Positions 1 to 8,921 of a stretch of DNA of 64,000 nt are shown one piece after another. The notes beneath the pieces were generated by a model. It was not told the origin of the DNA. It was given only the letters and a program-made list of their open reading frames with translations, and ran no database searches. Source of the stretch: Pseudonocardia oceani. Lineage in GTDB: Bacteria; Actinomycetota; Actinomycetes; Mycobacteriales; Pseudonocardiaceae. Position 1 is the stretch's first letter; each line of letters opens with the position of its first letter. Where the stretch lies: contig NZ_JADQDF010000001.1 in NCBI RefSeq assembly GCF_019263585.2, positions 1,798,001-1,862,000 of the forward strand, read 5' to 3'. Position numbers and translations under genes: made by a program.

Positions 1-997
1 CGGTCCCCGCCGACCCGGCGCCGAGCCCGCGCAGCCGCCCGCCCGCGACGACGAGCGCGGGCACGTCGGCGGCGGGCTGGACGTCGCCGTTGAGGTCGGC
101 CACGTCCTCCCGCGTGAGCTCGGGCTTGCCGCTGATCAGCGGGATCCCGTCGACGAGCAGCCGCACGCGCGCGACGTTGACCTCGCCGAGGGACAGCACG
201 ACCTGCGCGGCGAGCAGGCGGCGGCCGGGCTCGTCGAGGTCGCCGACCCGCGTGAGGTCGACCATGAGCGCGCCGGTCTCGGTGAGCGCCACGTTCGACC
301 GCAGCCGCGCGCCCGCGTCGAGCTGGGAGCCGACCGCGCCCTGCAGCGCCCCCGACGGCCCCGCCAGCAGCAGCTCCATCGCCCGCGAGGCCTGCGCACG
401 GGACGGGAACGCGGGCAGATAGCGCAGGTCGGGGACGACGACGCGGCGGGTGGTGTCGACGAACCAGGTGCGGACGTCCCGGTAGCTCGTGCGGAACTCG
501 TCGAGCGGCAGGACGACGCCGTCGGGAAGCTCGGAGATGCGCCACTGGCCCTCGCGGCGCACGACCGTGACGTCGATCTGCACCGGCGCCTGCTCCGGCT
601 CGAACGACCCCGACGCCGTCACGCGCCCCACCGAGCTGCCGCGGATCCGGATGCGCGTGACGTCCGACGCCGGGTCGGGGGCGCCCGGCGAGGGCACGGT
701 GTCGAACTGGGAGTCCAGGACGGTGAAGCCGGCGCCGGCGTCCCAGTCCTGCGCCTCGGGGGCAAGGAACAGGCGGGCGGCGCCGTGGTCGTCGGCGCTG
801 CTGCCGGAGGCCTCCACGAAGCCGCGGACCAGCCCGCCCGCGTCCGTGCCGTCGACGGGGCCGGGCGGGAGCACCGCGGTCTCGCCGTCGGTGACGCCGC
901 GCAGGATCTGCACCGGCGAGCTGCCGGGCACGCTCGCGCAGCCGGCCACGCCGCTGAGCGCGAGCAGCACGGCCAGCGCGACCGACGCCCGCCTCAC
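1..997 (-). CDS. lpqB: Lipoprotein LpqB (C-terminal part cut by the window edge)
   Basis: This is the first 332 residues of LpqB, the extracytoplasmic lipoprotein partner of the MtrAB two-component system; in mycobacteria it interacts with the MtrB sensor. A signal peptide ends in the lipobox LSGVAGC, so Cys20 should be lipidated. The following region (about residues 35-320) looks like the GerMN-type part of LpqB, with the stretch ELPDGVVLPLDEFRTSYRDV. Homologues are roughly 580 residues, so the C-terminal propeller lies outside the window. The GTG start at 997 overlaps the mtrB stop as GTGA, implying translational coupling in an mtrA-mtrB-lpqB operon. Identity is secure from sequence plus context. 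Confidence 0.95.
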   Translation of the reverse strand, partial: MRRASVALAVLLALSGVAGCASVPGSSPVQILRGVTDGETAVLPPGPVDGTDAGGLVRGFVEASGSSADDHGAARLFLAPEAQDWDAGAGFTVLDSQFDTVPSPGAPDPASDVTRIRIRGSSVGRVTASGSFEPEQAPVQIDVTVVRREGQWRISELPDGVVLPLDEFRTSYRDVRTWFVDTTRRVVVPDLRYLPAFPSRAQASRAMELLLAGPSGALQGAVGSQLDAGARLRSNVALTETGALMVDLTRVGDLDEPGRRLLAAQVVLSLGEVNVARVRLLVDGIPLISGKPELTREDVADLNGDVQPAADVPALVVAGGRLRGLGAGSAGT

Positions 998-2748
998 CGC
1001 TGCTCCCCCGCGAGACCGGCCGCGGGGCGGGCGCCGTCCTCGCGGTCGTCGTCGGGGTCCTCCACGTCGTCGCCGGGCAACCACCGCACGGCCGGCTCGA
1101 CCTGTGCCATCCCGCGCGCGGGCGTGGGCACCGACGTCATCGGTGCCGGCGGGGTGCTCTCGTCGGGGCCGAGCGGGAGCGGGCTGTCGACGAGCACGCC
1201 GCCGGCGACGCGCGGGAGCGTCAACCGGAACGCCGCGCCACGGCCGACCTCGCCCCACGCCTGCAGCCAGCCACCGTGCAGCCGGGCGTCCTCGACGCTG
1301 ATCGACAGCCCCAGGCCGCTGCCGCCGCTGCGCCGCGCGCGGCTCTCCTCGGCGCGCCAGAAGCGGTTGAACACCAGCCCGGCCTCGCCCGGGCGCAGGC
1401 CGACGCCCTGGTCGCGGACCAGCACGGCCACCGCGCGGTCGTCGGCGGCCAGCTGCACCCGCACCGGCCGCCCCTCGCCGTGGTCGACGGCGTTGGCGAC
1501 GAGGTTGCGCACGATCCGCTCGACGCGCCGGTTGTCGATCTCGGCGAGGATCCCCTCGGGGAGGTCGAGGTCGAGTTCGGTGCCCGTCTCGTCGGCGATG
1601 CCGCGGACGGCCTCGACCGCGCGCAGCACGACCGACCGGACGTCGACCCCCTCGGCCACCAGCTCGGCGACGCCCGCGTCGAGCCGGCTGATCTCCAGGA
1701 GGTCGGCGAGCAGCGCCTCGAACCGGTCGAGCTCGGTGACCAGCAGCTCCGAGCTGCGCCGCAGCGCCGGGAGCAGCTCCTCGCGGGAGGCGTAGAGGAC
1801 GTCGGCGGCCATGCGGACCGTCGTGAGCGGGGTGCGCAGCTCGTGGCTGACGTCGGAGGTGAACCGGCGCTGCAGCGCCCCGAACTCCTCGAGCTGCTGG
1901 ATCTGGCTCTGGATGCTCTGCGCCATCTCGTTGTACGACTCGCCCAGCCGCGCGACCTCGTCGTCGCCCTGCACGCGCATGCGCTCGTCGAGGTGGCCGT
2001 CGGCGAAGCGCTCGGCGATCTCGGCGGCCTCGCGGACCGGCCGCACGACCAGCCGCGTGACGATGCTGACGATGCCCGCGAGCAGCAGGAGCAGCAGCAG
2101 CCCGGCGACGATGAGCGTGCTCTGGACCAGCCCGAGGGTGCGCTGCTCGGAGTCGAGCGGGAACAGCATGTAGAACTCGAGCCCGCGCGGGCCCGCGGTG
2201 CGCACCGGCTGCCCGACGATGAGCGTCGGTACCGCCACGCCGTTCTGCGTGATCGTCGCGTACTGCCGGGCCAGTGTGCTCTCCTCGCCGACGTCGCGGC
2301 GCAGCTCGGCCGGGACGTCGTCGACGGGCCCGGCGGAGATCTCCTCGCCGCCGTCGCGGCGCCCGGTCGTCAGCACGGCCCGGAACTCACCGGCCGCGGT
2401 GGCCTCGCCGTCGGAGTCGGCGCTGGTCAGCTGCGCGAGCGCGTTGTTGAGCTCGCCCTCGGCGCCCTCGCGGTCGGGGTCGACGCCGGACAGGTCGCGC
2501 TCCAGCAGCGACACGCCCGCCTCGAAGCGCAGCAGCGTGTCGGCCTCCTTGCCCTGCACGAGGCGCTGCGCGATCTGCGTCTGCAGCACCAGGCCGAGCA
2601 CGAGCACGACGGCCGTCGACAGGGCGAGGGTGCTGACCACCACGCGCAGCTGCAGCGAGCGCCGCCAGACCGCACCCGACGCCTCGGCGACCTCGCCGCC
2701 GAACTGGCGCGCCTGGGCCAGGCCGCGGCGCAGGCGGCCCGGGCTCAC
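994..2748 (-). CDS. mtrB: Sensor histidine kinase MtrB
   Basis: Membrane histidine kinase that phosphorylates MtrA and controls envelope and cell-division genes in actinobacteria. The 584-residue protein has a first membrane segment (about 35-57), an extracytoplasmic sensor region (about 58-208), a second membrane segment (about 211-231), a HAMP domain, the H-box FTSDVSHELRTPL with the phospho-accepting His302, an N-box (NLVANAVDHG) and a G-box (GGSGLGLSI). Length and order match the family. The GTG start lies 22 bases after the mtrA stop, and the 3' end overlaps lpqB by 4 bases. A proline-rich cytoplasmic tail follows the ATPase domain. Confidence 0.97.
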   Translation of the reverse strand: MSPGRLRRGLAQARQFGGEVAEASGAVWRRSLQLRVVVSTLALSTAVVLVLGLVLQTQIAQRLVQGKEADTLLRFEAGVSLLERDLSGVDPDREGAEGELNNALAQLTSADSDGEATAAGEFRAVLTTGRRDGGEEISAGPVDDVPAELRRDVGEESTLARQYATITQNGVAVPTLIVGQPVRTAGPRGLEFYMLFPLDSEQRTLGLVQSTLIVAGLLLLLLLAGIVSIVTRLVVRPVREAAEIAERFADGHLDERMRVQGDDEVARLGESYNEMAQSIQSQIQQLEEFGALQRRFTSDVSHELRTPLTTVRMAADVLYASREELLPALRRSSELLVTELDRFEALLADLLEISRLDAGVAELVAEGVDVRSVVLRAVEAVRGIADETGTELDLDLPEGILAEIDNRRVERIVRNLVANAVDHGEGRPVRVQLAADDRAVAVLVRDQGVGLRPGEAGLVFNRFWRAEESRARRSGGSGLGLSISVEDARLHGGWLQAWGEVGRGAAFRLTLPRVAGGVLVDSPLPLGPDESTPPAPMTSVPTPARGMAQVEPAVRWLPGDDVEDPDDDREDGARPAAGLAGEQR

Positions 2749-2770
2749 TGCGCCGAGGCGCGGCGCCCGC

Positions 2771-3448
2771 TCACGGCGGGCCCGCCTTGTACCCGACGCC
2801 GCGGACGGTCAGCACGACCTCCGGGTGCTCCGGGTCGCGCTCGACCTTCGACCGCAGCCGCTGGACGTGCACGTTGACCAGGCGCGTGTCGGCGGCGTGC
2901 CGGTAGCCCCACACCTGCTCGAGCAGCACCTCGCGGGTGAACACCTGGCGCGGCTTGCGGGCCAGCGCCACCAGCAGGTCGAACTCCAGCGGGGTGAGCG
3001 CGATCTGCTCACCCCCGCGCACGACCTGGTGGGCGGGGACGTCGATGGTGACGTCGCCGATCGCGAGCTGCTCGGCCGGCTCGTTCTCGGTGCGCCGCAC
3101 GCGCGCCCGGATCCGCGCGACGAGCTCCTTGGGCTTGAACGGCTTCACGACGTAGTCGTCGGCGCCGGACTCCAGGCCCAGGACGATGTCGACGGTGTCG
3201 CTCTTGGCCGTCAGCATGACGATCGGCACGCCCGACTCCGAACGGATGGCTCGGCAGACGTCGATGCCGTTCATGCCGGGGAGCATGAGGTCGAGCAGGA
3301 CGACGTCGGGCCGCAGCTCGCGCACGGCGGGCAGCGCCCGCGTGCCGTCGGCGACGACGGCGGTGTCGAAGCCCTCGCCCCGCAGCACGATGGTGAGCAT
3401 CTCGGCCAGGGCCGGGTCGTCGTCGACCACCAGCACGCGCGACTTCAT
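2771..3448 (-). CDS. mtrA: Response regulator MtrA
   Basis: OmpR/PhoB-type response regulator, an essential or near-essential regulator of replication-, division- and wall-related genes in actinobacteria. The receiver domain carries the acidic pair in VVDDD, the phospho-acceptor Asp53 in LLDLMLPG and Lys102 in VKPF. The winged-helix output domain ends in VRGVGYKAGPP, as in mycobacterial MtrA. I chose the ATG at 3448 (MKSRVLVVDDD, 225 residues). An in-frame ATG at 3460 would add MLIR and is equally possible because mtrA follows the tmk stop by only 4 or 16 bases. The gene heads the mtrA-mtrB-lpqB operon, downstream of tmk. Confidence 0.98.
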   Translation of the reverse strand: MKSRVLVVDDDPALAEMLTIVLRGEGFDTAVVADGTRALPAVRELRPDVVLLDLMLPGMNGIDVCRAIRSESGVPIVMLTAKSDTVDIVLGLESGADDYVVKPFKPKELVARIRARVRRTENEPAEQLAIGDVTIDVPAHQVVRGGEQIALTPLEFDLLVALARKPRQVFTREVLLEQVWGYRHAADTRLVNVHVQRLRSKVERDPEHPEVVLTVRGVGYKAGPP

Positions 3449-3464
3449 GCGGATCAGCATCCCA

Positions 3465-4139
3465 CTACCCGTGCGCGGGCCTCGCAGAGCCCGGCTCCTC
3501 GCCGAGCAGACGGGCCGCGAGGGCGTCGGCGTCGACGCCCGCCACACCGTCCAGCACCGTCCACGGCGCCACCCACGACGCGGCCGCGAGCCCGGCGTAG
3601 ACCGCACCGGTGCGCTCCTGGAGGCGGTCGTCGGACTCGTAGGCGTCGCGCTCGCGGCCGGCCTCGGTGCGCTCGCGGTGCGCGGCCCGGTCGGCGGCCA
3701 CGGCGCGCGGCACCGCCAGCAGCAGGTGGTGGTCGGGCACCGGGATCGCGAACCGCCCGAACTCCAGCTCCCGCACCCACTCCACGAACTCCCCCGCCGC
3801 GTCCTGGTGCAGCCGCGCCGCCCCGTAGGCCGCGGCCGAGGCGGCGTAGCGGTCGACGAGGACGACGTCGTGGTCCGCCAGGTCGGCCCGCAGCAGCGGC
3901 CCCGCCGCCCGGCGGTCGAGCGCGAACAGCAGCGTCATGCCGTGGACGGAGCCGGAGAGGTCGCCGAGGCGGCCGTAGAGGGCGTCGCGCACCAGCTCGG
4001 CGTGCACGTCGTCGTCATAGCGGGGGAAGGCCGTGCGGGCCACCCGCGCGCCGCGGGCGGAGAGGGCGGCGGTGAGCCGGTCGGTCAGCGTGCGCTTGCC
4101 CGCGCCGTCGAGGCCCTCGACGACGACCAGTGCTCCCAC
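3465..4139 (-). CDS. tmk: Thymidylate kinase
   Basis: Phosphorylates dTMP to dTDP in the cytoplasm. The N-terminus ALVVVEGLDGAGKRTLTDRL contains the P-loop and the glycine-rich TMPK signature. A DRY motif (VLVDRYAASAAAYG) follows near residue 98, and a charged LID-like region (AHRERTEAGRERDAYES) near 157-173. The length of 224 residues fits the family. I chose GTG 4139 rather than a longer upstream reading because conserved homology begins at GALVVVEG. It is the first gene of the tmk-mtrAB-lpqB run, the same order as in mycobacteria. Transcription probably starts in the 252-base gap at 4140-4391, which holds a repeat element. Confidence 0.93.
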   Translation of the reverse strand: MGALVVVEGLDGAGKRTLTDRLTAALSARGARVARTAFPRYDDDVHAELVRDALYGRLGDLSGSVHGMTLLFALDRRAAGPLLRADLADHDVVLVDRYAASAAAYGAARLHQDAAGEFVEWVRELEFGRFAIPVPDHHLLLAVPRAVAADRAAHRERTEAGRERDAYESDDRLQERTGAVYAGLAAASWVAPWTVLDGVAGVDADALAARLLGEEPGSARPAHG

Positions 4140-4227
4140 GGCGCCGATCCTGCCCCACGGCCCGTCGCGCCGACCACGGCCCTCGCCGCGCACCCCGCAC
4201 CGACACCCGGGCGCACCGGCGCCGGTC

Positions 4228-4299
4228 GGTGATCACCGGAACCGCACCGCCACGGCCCCGCCGACGACCCGCACGTCACACTCCCGGCGATCACCGCGG
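4228..4299. repeat. Intergenic repeat, copy A of a ~72-bp GATC-bounded family
   Basis: This element begins with GGTGATCACCGG and ends with GGCGATCACCGCG about 70 bases later, with ACCGCACCGCCACGG and CCGCCGACGACCC inside. Similar elements lie at 25196, 25279, 40431 and 43123. It sits between the tmk start and the 3' end of the NUDIX gene. Nothing else was recognised in the 4140-4391 gap. A structured mobile repeat or a terminator-like element are both possible. Confidence 0.6.
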
Positions 4300-4391
4300 C
4301 CGCCCGCCGAACTGCGCACCCGATGGTCTCTCGCGCACGTCCGGCCGTACGCAGGACGCCGGAACGTGCGCTGGTCGGGCACGCCCGACCC

Positions 4392-4847
4392 TCAGGCCGC
4401 CATCCTCCGCACCACGTCCCAGGTCGCCGCGAAGCCGGGGTGCAGGGGCAGGCCGCCCAGGCCCTCGGCCGGCACCCACCGCACCTCCAGCGTCTCGGCC
4501 GTCAGCCCCGTGAGCAGCAGGGGTCCGTCGGTGCGGGCGACGACGGTGGTGTAGGTCCAGCCGCCGTGGTCGTCGAGGAACTCCCCCAGCGTCGTGACGG
4601 CCGCCGCGTCGAGCCCGGCCTCCTCCGACGCCTCCCGCAGGGCGGCGTCCTGCGCGCTCTCGCCGCGGTTGCGGGCGCCGCCGAGGATGCCCCAGGTGCC
4701 GCCGTGGTGGCTCCAGTGGGCGCGGTGCTGCAGCAGGACCTGGTCGTCGTGGCGCAGCAGCAGGCCGGCGGCGCCGTAGAGGCCCCAGTGGCGGTGGCCC
4801 TGGTCGCAGTGGGTCCAGCCGTCACCGTCACCCCGAGGGAAGAGCAC
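4392..4847 (-). CDS. NUDIX hydrolase
   Basis: A 151-residue NUDIX pyrophosphatase. The Nudix box is complete: a Gly in LGGARNRGES, then AALREASEEAGL (G-x5-E-x7-REAxEEAGL). The N-terminus has CDQGHRHWGLYGAAGLLL, common in actinobacterial Nudix proteins acting on nucleotide-type substrates. The actual substrate cannot be read from sequence. Start is a GTG with a GGCGGG stretch just upstream. It lies alone between tmk and a decayed gene relic, on the same strand as ahcY and tmk, and is not obviously part of either operon. Confidence 0.85.
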   Translation of the reverse strand: MLFPRGDGDGWTHCDQGHRHWGLYGAAGLLLRHDDQVLLQHRAHWSHHGGTWGILGGARNRGESAQDAALREASEEAGLDAAAVTTLGEFLDDHGGWTYTTVVARTDGPLLLTGLTAETLEVRWVPAEGLGGLPLHPGFAATWDVVRRMAA

Positions 4848-4984
4848 CCCGCCAGCCTAGGCCGACGCGGGACCCGCTGAGGGAACGCGTCGATCGCCAC
4901 CTCACCCTGGACGACGGTCGGCGGGTTCGGGATCCACCCCGCGAGGTCGTCGCCGACGAGCTTCCGTCCCGCCCGCGTCGACTC

Positions 4985-5166
4985 CTCGGATCCGGTCCTC
5001 CGCCACCCGGCCGTCGACGAACCGCAGCACATGACCGGTGATGTCGAAGCTCTTGCCGGTCGGCTCCCTGCCCCAGCGCCGGTCCGGTCATCGTGCCGGT
5101 GGTGATCGGGACGGCCAGGTCGAGATCGCCCCCGCCCCACACCTCCGCGAGCAGGCGTCGCACCGG
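4985..5166 (-). pseudogene. Relic of a SnoaL-like (ester cyclase family) gene
   Basis: Read on the minus strand, the stretch near 5163-5105 encodes RRLLAEVWGGGDLDLAV, like the start of SnoaL-like proteins. From about 5077 a different frame encodes GREPTGKSFDITGHVLRF followed by VDGRVAED, like the C-terminal strands of the same fold. The middle of the roughly 130-residue domain is missing and the two pieces are out of frame, so this looks like a deleted and frameshifted gene. The remainder of 4848-5250 shows no other gene. The call rests on motif memory. Confidence 0.45.
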
Positions 5167-5250
5167 CCATCCGCGGGCCGCCGGACGCGGACACGCCGAC
5201 GGCCGGCGGTGCGGGTGCACCACCGGCCGCGGCGGGGAGGACGGGGAGGA

Positions 5251-6753
<1,503 letters not shown>

Positions 6754-6825
6754 GACGGTGTGACGCCTCCTGAAGGACTTCGGATGACGGCGGCTCGCGG
6801 ACAGCGGTGCGGGCAGCCTCTGTGG

Positions 6826-6906
6826 TCAGAGGCGCCCTTCTCACCATGGCCCGTACAACCCCGAGCGTGGCGGACCGAGTGGTCCGTCGCAGCGCCTCTC
6901 GGGGAA
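6826..6906 (-). promoter_or_regulatory. SAH riboswitch in the ahcY leader
   Basis: On the minus strand the leader reads CCCCGAGAGGCGCTGCGACGG and continues to CCGCCACGCTCGGGG. P1 pairs 6898-6904 with 6859-6865 (7 bp), P2 pairs 6881-6886 with 6871-6876 (6 bp), and the P4 pseudoknot pairs AGAGGCGC (6892-6899) with GCGCCTCT (6828-6835), 8 bp. The conserved GCGCTGCGAC core is present, and the P4 sequence differs on both strands from the usual GAGCGC/GCGCUC form, i.e. it covaries. The 3' strand of P4 contains CGCCTC, which can instead pair with GAGGCG of the ribosome binding site (6764-6769) or form a 7-bp hairpin at 6816-6833. This suggests SAH binding frees the ribosome binding site (inference). 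Confidence 0.88.
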
Positions 6907-7057
6907 CGGCTACGCCAGTGCCCCATCAGCCTGGCCGCGGGCGGTCGGCGCTGTCAACCCGGGGTGAGCAAGGCGACGGCTGCAACGCCGCGGCCGCGCC
7001 ACCGCGTCACAGGAGGGACGGCGCCCGACCCCGGCGCCCCGGCCCCTGGAGCTCCCC

Positions 7058-7420
7058 GTGCCCCCCTCGCCCCGCCGCGTCCTCGCCCCGTCCGTCCTCG
7101 GGATCGCCCTCCTCCTCGCGTGGCCCGCGGCGGCCTCGGCGCAGACGCCGCCCCCGTCGCCGCCGCCGGTGACGGTCGCACCCGTCCCCGCGACGCCCGG
7201 CCCCACCGCGGCGCCCACCGCCGTCCCCGCGGTCCCGGCGGCGGCCCCGGCCGAGGGCGGGCAGGTCGCGGTCGTGCCGCGCGGGGGCGCCGAGACCGGT
7301 GGCGGCGCCCTGGCCGCCGACGACCCCGCCCCGGCGCTGCTGGGCGGCGCACTGCTCGTCGGGCTGGTGGGCGCCGCCGGTGCGGTGGGGGTGGCGCGGA
7401 CCCGTCGCGGGCGCGGATGA
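7058..7420 (+). CDS. Small secreted/membrane-anchored proline-rich protein
   Basis: A 120-residue protein with an N-terminal signal peptide (about 1-28, ending AAASAQ), a Pro/Ala/Val-rich middle (PPPSPPPVTVAPVP) and a C-terminal hydrophobic helix (about 93-111) followed by a basic tail RTRRGRG. That layout resembles sortase substrates and cell-wall anchors, but no LPxTG-type motif is present; DDPAPALLGG precedes the helix. The stop overlaps the start of the sortase gene as ATGA, so the two are surely co-transcribed. It may be a sortase partner or substrate; function otherwise unknown. The 7058 GTG was chosen because the signal peptide begins there; the stretch 6907-7057 holds no gene. Confidence 0.75.
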   Translation: MPPSPRRVLAPSVLGIALLLAWPAAASAQTPPPSPPPVTVAPVPATPGPTAAPTAVPAVPAAAPAEGGQVAVVPRGGAETGGGALAADDPAPALLGGALLVGLVGAAGAVGVARTRRGRG

Positions 7421-7965
7421 CGCGCGCCGCGGCGCTGCTGTGCCTGGCCCTCGCGCTGCTGGCCGGGTGCGCCGCCGGACCCGTCGCCGCGCCGGAGGTC
7501 CCGGCGCCGGCCGCCGCACGACCGGTGGCGCTCGACGTCCCGGTCCTGGGCGTGCACACCCCGCTGCTCTCCCTGGGCCTGCAGCCGGACGGGACGGTCG
7601 AGGTGCCGCCGCTCGACGACGTCGGCACGGCGGGGTGGTACCGCCACTCCCCCGTGCCCGGCGGGGTCGGTCCGGCGGTGCTGCTCGGGCACGTCGACTC
7701 CGCCCGCGACGGGCCCGGCGTCTTCGCCGGGCTCACGCGGCTGCGTCCCGGCGACGCCGTGTCGGTCGTCCTCGACGACGGGACGACCGCGGCGTTCCGC
7801 GTCGACCGGGTGGAGTCCTTCGCCAAGGACGCCTTCCCGACGCAGCAGGTGTACGGCGACCTCGACCACCCCGGCCTGCGGCTCATCACCTGCGGCGGCA
7901 CCTTCGACGAGGAGCGGCGCAGCTACCGCGACAATGTCGTCGTGTTCGCCTCGGGAGCGCCGTGA
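7417..7965 (+). CDS. Class F-type sortase with lipoprotein signal
   Basis: A 182-residue transpeptidase of the sortase superfamily, expected outside the membrane. Catalytic His is in LLGHVDS, Cys in LRLITCGGTFD, and Arg probably in RRSYRDNVVVFA. The ITCGG...YRDN signature is that of the actinobacterial class E/F group. Unusually, the N-terminus MTRAAALLCLALALLAGC is a good lipobox (LLAGC), so the enzyme may be lipid-anchored rather than held by a transmembrane helix. It overlaps its neighbours by 4 bases on both sides (ATGA upstream, GTGA downstream), placing it in a four-gene operon with an ECF sigma factor. The long open frame running through ahcY in the same frame is a shadow. Confidence 0.88.
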   Translation: MTRAAALLCLALALLAGCAAGPVAAPEVPAPAAARPVALDVPVLGVHTPLLSLGLQPDGTVEVPPLDDVGTAGWYRHSPVPGGVGPAVLLGHVDSARDGPGVFAGLTRLRPGDAVSVVLDDGTTAAFRVDRVESFAKDAFPTQQVYGDLDHPGLRLITCGGTFDEERRSYRDNVVVFASGAP

Positions 7966-8474
7966 CCGCCCCGGACCGGGCCGCCTTCGAGGCGTTCGTG
8001 CTGGCCCACGGCCCGGAGCTCGTCGCCTTCGCGCGGCGGCTCACCCTCGACCACCACCGCGCCGAGGACGTCGTGCAGGACGTCCTCGCGCGGATGGCGC
8101 CGACCTGGCCGCCCGACGCCCGCGACCCGCTGGCCTACGTGCACACCGCGGTGCTGCGGCAGTTCCTGTCCTGGCGGCGCCGGTTCTCCTCGCGGGAGCG
8201 CCCGGGCCCCGACGTCGGTGCCGACCTGCCCGCGCACGGCGGCTTCGCCGACGACGTCGTCGAGCGCCGGCGCGTGCACCGCGCGCTCGCCGCGCTGCCG
8301 CCCGCCCAGCGCGCGGTGCTCGTCCTGCGCTACCACCACGACCGGGCCGACGCCGACATCGCCGCCCTCATGGGCTGCCGCGAGTCGACCGTGCGCTCGC
8401 ACGCCCGGCGCGGGATCGCCGCGCTGCGGGCCGCGGGCCTGCTCGACCCGACCAGCGAGGAGACGCTGCGATGA
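7962..8474 (+). CDS. ECF RNA polymerase sigma factor, SigE family (actinobacterial type)
   Basis: A 170-residue extracytoplasmic-function sigma factor. Region 2 spans about residues 8-60 (FARRLTLDHHRAEDVVQDVL, then the WPPDARDPLAYVHTAVLRQF helix). Region 4 spans about 105-160 (LPPAQRAVLVLRYHHDR, and the helix-turn-helix CRESTVRSHARRGIAALR). The size fits the short 'SigE family' sigma factors common in actinobacteria. GTG 7962 overlaps the sortase stop, and the stop codon overlaps the start of a six-codon reading frame before the next gene. Direct coupling to a sortase suggests an envelope-linked regulon (inference). Confidence 0.9.
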   Translation: MTAPDRAAFEAFVLAHGPELVAFARRLTLDHHRAEDVVQDVLARMAPTWPPDARDPLAYVHTAVLRQFLSWRRRFSSRERPGPDVGADLPAHGGFADDVVERRRVHRALAALPPAQRAVLVLRYHHDRADADIAALMGCRESTVRSHARRGIAALRAAGLLDPTSEETLR

Positions 8475-8487
8475 CCGGAGAGCCGCG

Positions 8488-8907
8488 ATGACCGACGACG
8501 ACGCCGTGCGCGACCTGTTGCGCGACCCCGGCCCGGAGCGGCCCGTCTCCGGCACCGCGCTGCTCGCCGGGGTGCGGGTGCGCGAGGAGCGGCTGCGCCG
8601 TCGCCGCCGCACCACCACGGTCGTGGCCGCGGCGCTGGCGGCCGCCGCAGTGGCCGGCGGCAGCGGACTGCTGGCCGCGCGGGACGCGCCCCCGCTGCTG
8701 GTGCCGGCCGGGCGGCCGACGTCCACGATCGCACCGGAGCCCCCGCCCGCACCCGAGGCGCCGGCGGAGACCGTCACCCCGGTCCCGGCCCCCACCCTCA
8801 CCCCGGTCCCGGCGACCGCGGTGCCGCGGGCCGTGCCGGCGGAGCCCCCGCCCCGGTCGCCGACCGTCGCGCCCGTCCCGGCGTCACCCGCCGCGCCGTC
8901 GCCCTGA
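8488..8907 (+). CDS. Single-pass membrane protein, possible anti-sigma factor
   Basis: A 139-residue protein with a short cytoplasmic N-terminus (MTDDDAVRDLLRDP), a basic cluster ERLRRRRR, one membrane helix (about 46-66, TTVVAAALAAAAVAGGSGLL) and a Pro/Thr/Val-rich extracytoplasmic tail. Position directly after an ECF sigma gene and this topology suggest a sigma-interacting protein, but there is no recognisable zinc anti-sigma motif, so this is inference. The ATG at 8488 is preceded by CGGAGAG. A six-codon frame at 8471-8491 overlaps both the sigma stop and this start and could couple translation. It ends 14 bases from a convergent gene. Confidence 0.7.
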   Translation: MTDDDAVRDLLRDPGPERPVSGTALLAGVRVREERLRRRRRTTTVVAAALAAAAVAGGSGLLAARDAPPLLVPAGRPTSTIAPEPPPAPEAPAETVTPVPAPTLTPVPATAVPRAVPAEPPPRSPTVAPVPASPAAPSP

Positions 8908-8921
8908 CGAGCGGTGGGCCG

